Positions 1 through 5,454 of a stretch of DNA of 10,925 bases are shown here, piece by piece. Source of the DNA: an uncultured Lachnospiraceae bacterium (GTDB lineage: Bacteria > Bacillota > Clostridia > Lachnospirales > Lachnospiraceae); assembly GCA_947625995.1 (NCBI GenBank), contig CANQQN010000052.1:1-10925 (forward strand), in the 5' to 3' direction. Below the pieces are notes generated by a model. The model made no database searches. It had not been told where the DNA came from and saw only the letters and a list, made by a program, of their open reading frames with translations. Within the stretch, counting starts at the first letter, position 1, and every line of letters begins with the position of its first letter. Made by a program: the position numbers and the translations under genes.

Positions 1-254
1 ACCAATTTACTTTCATGGGAGATTTTGAAAAGCAGGGCGGTGTTTCTTTTTTGATCCTGTACTATACGGAAAAAGAGCTCTTTTATTATCTCACCTATGG
101 ACGCCTGAAAAAGTTTTGGGAGAGAATGGAAAACGGCGGACGGAAAAGCTTCCGTTATGAGGAATTGGATCCTGCGTTTTTGATCAGCGCATCCTCCGGC
201 GCGCCTGTGCATTATCTGGAAACGCTGCAGAAGGATCTGGAACTCAGGGATTGA
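1..254 (+). CDS. recU: Holliday junction resolvase RecU, C-terminal part (5' end outside window)
   Basis: The frame is open from base 3 to the TGA at 252-254, and the gene begins before the window. About 83 C-terminal residues are visible. They resemble the end of Firmicute RecU: a Q-GG-x-x-F-x-I-L strand, an aromatic Y-Y-L stretch, then F-W-E-R-M followed by G-G-R-K-S and a conserved glutamate (B. subtilis RecU has FWDR, then GRKSI). RecU is a homodimeric nuclease that cleaves four-way DNA junctions during recombination and repair. Its catalytic acidic residues lie in the N-terminal half, which is not visible, so activity cannot be judged here. The match is from memory of the family and covers less than half of the protein. 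The stop codon lies inside the -35 hexamer of the his operon promoter, so the two transcription units abut directly. Confidence 0.83.
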   Translation, partial: QFTFMGDFEKQGGVSFLILYYTEKELFYYLTYGRLKKFWERMENGGRKSFRYEELDPAFLISASSGAPVHYLETLQKDLELRD

Positions 255-279
255 CAGGATCTGTGTTCTCGCGTATACT
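251..279 (+). promoter_or_regulatory. Sigma-A promoter of the histidine operon
   Basis: TTGACA at 251-256 is a perfect -35 hexamer. It is followed by a 17-base spacer and TATACT at 274-279, which differs from the consensus -10 at one base. Transcription would start near 285-287, giving an untranslated leader of about 65-70 bases before hisZ. That is too short for a T-box riboswitch. The -35 overlaps the recU stop codon. Confidence 0.82.
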
Positions 280-291
280 ATTGCCTTAGTA
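276..291 (+). promoter_or_regulatory. Candidate repressor operator over the his promoter -10
   Basis: TACTA (276-280) and TAGTA (287-291) form a perfect inverted repeat separated by six bases, covering the end of the -10 and the probable transcription start. A repressor bound here would block RNA polymerase. TrpR-superfamily repressors bind operators with ACTA/TAGT-like arms, and HisR/YerC members of this family have been proposed to control Firmicute his genes. Assigning this site to such a protein is inference. The arms are short and the match could be chance. Confidence 0.4.
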
Positions 292-301
292 GCGTATTAT
301 C

Positions 302-319
302 ACTTTACAAAATTAAAGT
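302..319. repeat. Inverted repeat in the his leader
   Basis: ACTTTA (302-307) and TAAAGT (314-319) are exact reverse complements around the six-base spacer CAAAAT. The site lies in the untranslated leader, centred 27 bases downstream of the first palindrome. It could be a second operator or a weak A/U-rich RNA hairpin. No run of T follows, so it is not a terminator. Confidence 0.35.
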
Positions 320-343
320 ATTTGGTTCTGTTTGCTGGAAAAT

Positions 344-348
344 GGAGG
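344..348 (+). promoter_or_regulatory. Ribosome binding site that sets the hisZ start at 354
   Basis: GGAGG at 344-348 stands five bases before the ATG at 354. An in-frame ATG at 342 would start before this site and has only a weak upstream GGAAAA, so 354 is preferred. Confidence 0.65.
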
Positions 349-353
349 ATGGA

Positions 354-1565
354 ATGGAAGGAAAACTGCTCCACACGCCGGAGGGCGTGCGGGATATTTA
401 TAATCAGGAATGTAAGCGAAAGCTGCTGCTTCAGGAGGAGATGCACCGCGTATTTGTGAATTACGGGTTTCATGACATACAGACCCCTACCTTTGAGTAT
501 TTTGATATATTCAGCAGGGAAGTAGGTACTACGCCGTCCAAAGATCTGTTTAAATTTTTTGACAGAGAGGGCAATACCCTTGTGCTGAGACCGGATTTTA
601 CCCCTTCTGTTGTCCGCTCCGCCGCAAAATATTACGGAGATATGCAGCTTCCGGTCAGGCTTTGCTACGGCGGCAGCGCTTTTATCAATGAATCTGCTGT
701 CTATCAGGGACGCTTAAAGGAGACCACCCAGATGGGCGTGGAGCTTTTCGGGGATGGCAGTGTGGAGACTGACGCGGAGATGATCGCGCTGATGGCGGAT
801 ACCCTGAAAGCTGCCGGGCTTACGGAATTTCAGATAGAGATCGGCGAGGTCGATTTTTTTAAGGGACTTCTCGACGAAGCCGGATTCAGCGAAGAAGAGG
901 GAGATAATCTGCGGACGCTGATCTCCCAGAAAAGCTTCTTTGGCATTGATGAAATGTTGTCGGCCAAATCCATCGACGACGATCTGAAGAAAGTTTTTAT
1001 GCAACTGACAGAGGCTTTCGGTTCAGTGGAAAAGATCCGTGAAGCCAGACAGTGGACGAAAAATCCAAGATCCGTCTCTGCCATTGACCGGCTGCTCAAG
1101 CTTTACGATATTCTGAAGGCATACGATTGCCGGCAGTATGTTTCCTTTGATCTTGGTATGCTGAGCAAATACAAATATTATACCGGCATTATCTTTAAGG
1201 CATATACTTACGGGATCGGTCAGGCCCTAGCCACAGGAGGCCGTTATGACAACCTGATGCAGTATTTTGGAAAAGCCTCACCGGCCATTGGTTTCGTGGT
1301 ATTTGTGGATCATCTGATGTCCGCCATCGACAGGCAGAAGACGCCCCTTACAGATGCCGGGGAAAGTGAAACGCTGATCGTTTATGAAAAAGGCGCTCTT
1401 ACAGCCGCCATCGGCTACGCAAGAAAGCTCCGCGGGGAAAACAGGACGGCAGCAATGGTTTTGCGGCAGTCCGGGAAAAACCTGTCCGATTACGCGGCGC
1501 AGGCTCAAAATATGGGCGCTCGTGTGCTTTATATCAATGAAACAGGCGAAAGCAGGGAGTTGTGA
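354..1565 (+). CDS. hisZ: ATP phosphoribosyltransferase regulatory subunit HisZ
   Basis: HisZ is a catalytically inactive paralogue of histidyl-tRNA synthetase. It assembles with short-form HisG into the hetero-oligomeric enzyme that condenses ATP with PRPP, the first committed step of histidine synthesis, and mediates feedback by histidine. The 403-residue product opens with LLHTPEGVRDI, typical of HisS/HisZ. It keeps class II synthetase-like segments: a motif 2 region (GRLKETTQMGVELFG), the HisS-like KYYTGIIF, GGRYDNL and a motif 3-like AIGFVVFVDHL in which the usual catalytic arginine pattern is absent. The gene directly before hisG rules out an ordinary hisS. Residues about 338-403 form an alpha/beta segment that resembles a reduced HGTP anticodon-binding domain. 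The start at 354 is chosen from its ribosome binding site; 342 is the alternative. hisG begins 7 bases after the stop codon. Confidence 0.93.
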   Translation: MEGKLLHTPEGVRDIYNQECKRKLLLQEEMHRVFVNYGFHDIQTPTFEYFDIFSREVGTTPSKDLFKFFDREGNTLVLRPDFTPSVVRSAAKYYGDMQLPVRLCYGGSAFINESAVYQGRLKETTQMGVELFGDGSVETDAEMIALMADTLKAAGLTEFQIEIGEVDFFKGLLDEAGFSEEEGDNLRTLISQKSFFGIDEMLSAKSIDDDLKKVFMQLTEAFGSVEKIREARQWTKNPRSVSAIDRLLKLYDILKAYDCRQYVSFDLGMLSKYKYYTGIIFKAYTYGIGQALATGGRYDNLMQYFGKASPAIGFVVFVDHLMSAIDRQKTPLTDAGESETLIVYEKGALTAAIGYARKLRGENRTAAMVLRQSGKNLSDYAAQAQNMGARVLYINETGESREL

Positions 1566-1571
1566 TCACAT

Positions 1572-2207
1572 ATGGAATATCTGACATTTGCCCTTGGAAA
1601 AGGGCGACTGGCAAACAAGGCGATGGAGATGCTGGCGCAGGTGGGCGTCACCTGTGAAGAAATGAAGGACAAAGATTCCCGTAAGCTGATCTTTGTCAAT
1701 GAAGAAATGAAATTAAGATTTTTCCTTTCAAAGGGACCTGATGTGCCAACCTATGTGGAATACGGCGCCGCGGATATCGGTGTAGTGGGAAAAGATACCA
1801 TCATGGAGGAAGGGCGAAAGCTCTACGAGGTACTGGATCTTGGCTTTGGAAAATGCCGCATGTGCGTATGCGGACCAAAAGAGGCCGGCGCTTATCTGCA
1901 GCACAAGGATCTGATCCGGGTGGCTACAAAATACCCAAATATCGCAAGGGATTATTTTTTTAATAAAAAGCACCAGACGGTGGAGATCATCAAGCTGAAC
2001 GGTTCCATTGAGCTTGCGCCTATCGTTGGCCTGAGCGATGTGATTGTAGATATTGTGGAGACGGGCTCCACACTGCGGGAAAACGGTCTGGAGGTGCTGG
2101 AGGAAGTCTGCCCGCTGTCCGCCCGCATGATCGTCAATCAGGTGAGCATGAAGATGGAACATAAGCGGATCATGGATCTGATCAACGCGTTAAAAGAAGT
2201 AATCTAG
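1572..2207 (+). CDS. hisG: ATP phosphoribosyltransferase, short-form catalytic subunit HisG
   Basis: HisG catalyses ATP + PRPP to N1-(5-phosphoribosyl)-ATP + PPi, the first step of cytoplasmic histidine synthesis. The 211-residue length is that of the short form, which lacks the C-terminal ACT-like regulatory domain and needs HisZ for full activity and feedback inhibition. It begins LTFALGKGRLANKA, the family's first strand and KGRL signature. It also has a PTYVEYGAADIGVVGKD segment and the PRPP-binding loop DIVETGSTL at residues 160-168. ELAPIVGLSDVIVDIV before that loop is also typical. The ATG at 1572 gives the expected N-terminus; a modest AGGGAG lies about 13 bases upstream. Only six bases separate it from hisZ, and coupled translation is likely since the two products form one complex. 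Confidence 0.96.
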   Translation: MEYLTFALGKGRLANKAMEMLAQVGVTCEEMKDKDSRKLIFVNEEMKLRFFLSKGPDVPTYVEYGAADIGVVGKDTIMEEGRKLYEVLDLGFGKCRMCVCGPKEAGAYLQHKDLIRVATKYPNIARDYFFNKKHQTVEIIKLNGSIELAPIVGLSDVIVDIVETGSTLRENGLEVLEEVCPLSARMIVNQVSMKMEHKRIMDLINALKEVI

Positions 2208-2223
2208 CAAAGGTGGAGACCAT

Positions 2224-3537
2224 ATGAGAATCATCACGCTGACAAACGAGACAAAGAAGAATCTGCTGGAGGATCTGCTGAAGCGCAGTCCGGCCAGCTA
2301 CGGAGATTATGAAAAAACAGTGGCAGGCATCGTGGAAGAGGTAAGGACAAACAGAGACCGGGCGCTGTCTGCCTATACGGAAAAATTTGATCATGTTAAG
2401 ATCACCGGAGAGAATATCCTCGTCTCAAAGGAGGAGATCCGGGAAGCCTATTCTCTTGTGGAAGACAGGCTTGTGGAGGTGATCCGGAAGGCAAAAGAAA
2501 ACATTGCCGGTTATCACGAAAAACAAAAGCAGTACAGCTGGTTTGACAGCAAGCCCGACGGAACCATTCTGGGCCAGAAGGTGACTGCCCTTAAGCGAGT
2601 GGGCGTCTATGTACCCGGTGGAAAAGCCGTATACCCTTCCTCCGTACTGATGAATGTGCTGCCGGCGAAGGTGGCAGGCGTGGATCAGATCATTATGACG
2701 ACGCCTCCCGGACCGGACGGAAAAGTATACGCGCCTACACTTGTTGCCGCAAACGAAGCAGGCGTGGATCAGATCTACAAGGTTGGAGGCGCTCAGGCGA
2801 TAGCTGCCCTTGCGTTTGGTACCGAGAGTATTCCGAAGGTTGACAAGATTGTGGGCCCCGGCAATATCTTTGTGGCCCTTGCAAAAAAGGCGGTCTACGG
2901 ACATGTGAGCATCGATTCCATCGCAGGGCCCAGCGAGATCCTCGTATTGGCGGATGAGTCTGCCGATCCCCGGTTTGTGGCAGCGGATCTGCTTTCTCAG
3001 GCGGAGCACGACGAACTTGCAAGCGCAATTCTGATCACTACAAGCGAGACGCTTGCAAACGCGGTTTCTCAGGAGGCAGACCGTTTCGTGGCTCAACTGT
3101 CCAGAAAGGAGATCCTGAAGAAATCCTTGAATAATTATGGGTATATCCTGCTGGCGGAAACCATGGAGGACGCCATTGAAGCGGCCAACGATATCGCGTC
3201 GGAACATCTGGAGATCATTACGAAGGATCCCTTTCAGGTGATGACAAAGATTCGCAATGCCGGCGCCATCTTTCTCGGCCCGTACAGCAGCGAGCCGCTG
3301 GGAGACTATTTTGCAGGGCCGAACCATGTGCTTCCCACAAACGGGACCGCAAAATTCTTTTCGCCGCTGAGTGTGGATGACTTTATCAAAAAGTCCAGCA
3401 TCATTTCCTACTCAAGGGACGCCCTGAAGGCGGTCCATGAGGATATCATCTATTTCGCGGAGGCGGAAAAACTGACCGCCCATGCAAATTCCATTAAGGT
3501 ACGGTTTGAAAATGAAAGGAGAAAGGGCAATGAATGA
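2224..3537 (+). CDS. hisD: Histidinol dehydrogenase HisD
   Basis: HisD oxidises L-histidinol to L-histidine through histidinal with two NAD+ and one Zn2+ per site, the last two reactions of the pathway. The product has 437 residues, normal for the family. Conserved stretches include KVGGAQAIAALAFGTE, VGPGNIFVALAKK and IAGPSEILVLAD. By comparison with the E. coli enzyme, the zinc ligands are Q259 and H262 (SQAEHDE), D361 (GDYFAGPNH) and H420 (LTAHANSI), and the catalytic pair is E327-H328 (ASEHLEI). All are present. The ATG at 2224 has AGGTGG a few bases upstream, 16 bases after hisG. The last eight bases overlap the start of hisB. Confidence 0.97.
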   Translation: MRIITLTNETKKNLLEDLLKRSPASYGDYEKTVAGIVEEVRTNRDRALSAYTEKFDHVKITGENILVSKEEIREAYSLVEDRLVEVIRKAKENIAGYHEKQKQYSWFDSKPDGTILGQKVTALKRVGVYVPGGKAVYPSSVLMNVLPAKVAGVDQIIMTTPPGPDGKVYAPTLVAANEAGVDQIYKVGGAQAIAALAFGTESIPKVDKIVGPGNIFVALAKKAVYGHVSIDSIAGPSEILVLADESADPRFVAADLLSQAEHDELASAILITTSETLANAVSQEADRFVAQLSRKEILKKSLNNYGYILLAETMEDAIEAANDIASEHLEIITKDPFQVMTKIRNAGAIFLGPYSSEPLGDYFAGPNHVLPTNGTAKFFSPLSVDDFIKKSSIISYSRDALKAVHEDIIYFAEAEKLTAHANSIKVRFENERRKGNE

Positions 3538-4150
3538 GAATACTTCCCCGGCTTTGGCCGCTTATGAACGCCGCTCGTCAGTGGAGCGCAATACGACCGA
3601 AACACAGATCAGCCTGCAGTTTTCTGTTGACGGGAACGGCACTGCTTCCGTCGATACCGGCATCGGTTTCTTTGACCATATGCTGGAGGGTTTTGCGAAG
3701 CACGGCCTTTTTGACCTTGAAGCAAAAGTAAAGGGCGATCTGCTGGTAGATTCGCACCATACCATTGAAGATGTAGGCATTGCCCTTGGCATCGCCATCC
3801 GAAAGGCTATCGGCGACAAAAAGGGGATCAAGCGTTACGGAAGCTGCATTCTTCCCATGGACGACGCCCTTGTGCTTTGTGCCGTAGATCTCTGCGGCCG
3901 TCCTTACTTTGCCTATGATGTGGAGTTTACCTCTGAAAAGATCGGGTATATGGATACGGAAATGGTAAAAGAATTCTTTTATTCTATTTCTTACACAGCG
4001 GGTATGAACCTGCATATCAGAAAATTATCCGGTTCAAACAATCACCATGTTGCCGAAGCGATCTTTAAGGCGTTTGCAAAAGCCCTTGATCAGGCAACTG
4101 TATTTGACCCCCGGATCACCGACGTACTTTCCACAAAGGGAACTCTTTAA
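3530..4150 (+). CDS. hisB: Imidazoleglycerol-phosphate dehydratase HisB
   Basis: This enzyme dehydrates imidazole glycerol phosphate to imidazole acetol phosphate, using Mn2+ in a large symmetrical oligomer. The 206 residues form a monofunctional IGPD without the histidinol-phosphatase domain found in enteric HisB. Metal-binding motifs are present: DTGIGFFDHML near the N-terminus, DSHHTIEDVGI in the middle, and GSNNHHVAEAIFKAFAKAL near the C-terminus. The start is the ATG at 3530, with AAAGGAG at 3515-3521 and an eight-base spacer; an upstream in-frame ATG at 3482 lies inside hisD and lacks a site. The eight-base overlap with the hisD stop suggests coupled translation. The usual next genes hisH, hisA and hisF do not follow; the hisIE fusion comes 24 bases later. 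Confidence 0.96.
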   Translation: MNENTSPALAAYERRSSVERNTTETQISLQFSVDGNGTASVDTGIGFFDHMLEGFAKHGLFDLEAKVKGDLLVDSHHTIEDVGIALGIAIRKAIGDKKGIKRYGSCILPMDDALVLCAVDLCGRPYFAYDVEFTSEKIGYMDTEMVKEFFYSISYTAGMNLHIRKLSGSNNHHVAEAIFKAFAKALDQATVFDPRITDVLSTKGTL

Positions 4151-4157
4151 TATATTC

Positions 4158-4165
4158 AGGAAAGG
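4158..4165 (+). promoter_or_regulatory. Ribosome binding site of the hisIE fusion gene
   Basis: AGGAAAGG at 4158-4165 stands nine bases before the ATG at 4175. The in-frame TTG at 4166 directly abuts the site and cannot be the start. This confirms that the extra N-terminal domain is translated from position 4175. Confidence 0.6.
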
Positions 4166-4174
4166 TTGAGAAAA

Positions 4175-5404
4175 ATGGAGAAAAAGATCATTGCGCCTTT
4201 TATGGTGATCTCCGGAGAAATGACCGACAGCGACAGGGACCGTCTGATAGAATATGACAAGAGCGGCGCCGACGAGCTGCTTTTGTTTGATTTTTCGGAG
4301 ACAGACCGTGAGCACGAAGACGCGCTTCTGTTTTTACGAAAGATAGCAAAATGTGTGGACGCTCCCATTATCTGCGGCGGCTATACGCCAAGATTTGAGG
4401 ATGTGAAAAAAATCCTATACGCCGGCGCCCGCCGCGCGCTTGTAGATCTGCGCCCCGACACGGGGATCGATGTTTTAAAGGAGAGCGCTGCGCGATTCGG
4501 AAAGGAAAAGCTTGTGGCGTATACGGAGACGGTGGACGATTTTTTTGACCATGCGGACGATATCAAACAGTTTGCTTCTCTTGTGGTGTCAAAAGAATCT
4601 ATCGATACGGATTTTCCCGTGCTTGTGATCTCAAAGTCCGGCGATGCAAAGGAACTGGTGGAGCTTTGCGCGGACAAGACGGTTTACGGTGTTTCCGGCC
4701 AGTATATCAACGAAAACGGACAGCATCTCATGGAATTGAAATCCATGCTGAAGGAACAGGGATGTTTGGTGAATGCGTTTGAAAGTCCCGTTGCGTTTTC
4801 TGACTTTAAAGTAAACAGCGACGGACTGATCCCCGTGATCGTTCAGGAATATCTCACCGGTCAGGTACTGATGCTGGCCTATATGAATGAAGAGGCGTTC
4901 AATGAAACCCTTCGCCTCGGGAAAATGACCTACTACAGCAGGAGTCGCCAGTGTCTGTGGGTAAAGGGAGAGACAAGCGGACATTTCCAGTATGTAAAGT
5001 CGCTGCATCTTGACTGCGACAATGATACTCTGCTGGCAAAGGTTGCTCAGACAGGAGCGGCCTGCCATACCGGAAGCAAAAGTTGTTTCTTTCAGGAGCT
5101 TCTCAAAAAGGAATACCGGGATACAAATCCTCTTTCTGTGTTTGAAAAGGTATATGCGGTGATCGCAGACCGTAAAGTTCATCCAAGGGAGGGCTCCTAC
5201 ACCAATTACCTTTTTGACAAGGGTGTTGACAAGATCTTAAAGAAGGTGGGAGAGGAAGCGACAGAGATCGTTATTGCCGCCAAAAATCCTGAGCCGGAGG
5301 AGATCAAATATGAAATCGCGGATCTGCTGTACCATGTGATGGTCCTGATGGTGGAGAAAAACATTTCTTGGGAGCAGATCACGGAAGAACTGGCGAACCG
5401 GTGA
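4175..5404 (+). CDS. hisIE: HisF-like domain fused to phosphoribosyl-AMP cyclohydrolase / phosphoribosyl-ATP pyrophosphatase (HisIE)
   Basis: This is a 409-residue protein with three parts. Residues about 208-310 are HisI, with the Mg-binding DCDND at 280-284 and zinc cysteines in CHTGSKSC (297-304). It opens the adenine ring of PR-AMP. Residues about 315-409 are HisE, an all-alpha MazG-like pyrophosphatase, with E360-E361-x-x-E364 and E380-x-x-D383. It removes PPi from PR-ATP. A usual HisIE is near 200 residues, so about 205 N-terminal residues are extra. That part follows HisF in order: KKIIAPFMVISG, SGADELLLFDF, DAPIICGGYTPRFEDVKKIL, AGARRALVDL, then RFGKEKLVAYTE and a HisF-like final helix LKSMLKEQG. 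The HisF catalytic aspartates (D11 and D130 in Thermotoga) align with M10 and T117, and the SGGAG phosphate loop is lost. I infer a non-catalytic structural or regulatory barrel. HisI and HisE should be active. Confidence 0.93.
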   Translation: MEKKIIAPFMVISGEMTDSDRDRLIEYDKSGADELLLFDFSETDREHEDALLFLRKIAKCVDAPIICGGYTPRFEDVKKILYAGARRALVDLRPDTGIDVLKESAARFGKEKLVAYTETVDDFFDHADDIKQFASLVVSKESIDTDFPVLVISKSGDAKELVELCADKTVYGVSGQYINENGQHLMELKSMLKEQGCLVNAFESPVAFSDFKVNSDGLIPVIVQEYLTGQVLMLAYMNEEAFNETLRLGKMTYYSRSRQCLWVKGETSGHFQYVKSLHLDCDNDTLLAKVAQTGAACHTGSKSCFFQELLKKEYRDTNPLSVFEKVYAVIADRKVHPREGSYTNYLFDKGVDKILKKVGEEATEIVIAAKNPEPEEIKYEIADLLYHVMVLMVEKNISWEQITEELANR

Positions 5405-5454
5405 TCCAATGGAAGAAACCGTTCTAAGGAAAACAACAATAAAGGATGGAATGG
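5405..5454. other. Gap between the his operon and the radical SAM trio, no terminator seen
   Basis: These 50 bases hold the ribosome binding site of the next gene but no hairpin followed by T residues and no clear promoter hexamers. The self-complementary ACCGGT next to the hisIE stop is too short to be a terminator. Read-through from the his operon is therefore possible. Confidence 0.4.
5441..5446 (+). promoter_or_regulatory. Ribosome binding site that sets the radical SAM gene start at 5455
   Basis: AAAGGA at 5441-5446 is eight bases before the ATG at 5455. The in-frame ATG at 5446 overlaps this site and its own nearest purine run is about 15 bases upstream, so 5455 is preferred. Confidence 0.6.

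Noticed and set aside
255..353. A T-box or other riboswitch before the his operon
   Set aside because: Only about 65-70 bases lie between the predicted transcription start and the first codon. No T-box consensus or terminator hairpin is visible.
354..1565. Reading this gene as histidyl-tRNA synthetase (hisS)
   Set aside because: The motif 3 region lacks the catalytic pattern, the C-terminal domain is reduced, and it sits directly before a short-form hisG, which needs HisZ.
1728..2162. Minus-strand open frame opposite hisG
   Set aside because: It is fully nested in hisG, has no plausible start context and no familiar motif.
2425..3327. A 300-codon open frame on the minus strand opposite hisD
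   Set aside because: It lies wholly within a well-conserved hisD, has no recognisable domain and an odd His/Cys/Arg-rich composition, as expected for the reverse of a biased coding strand.
5390..5454. Terminator after the his operon
   Set aside because: ACCGGT is self-complementary but short, and no T run follows. Nothing here meets a rho-independent terminator.
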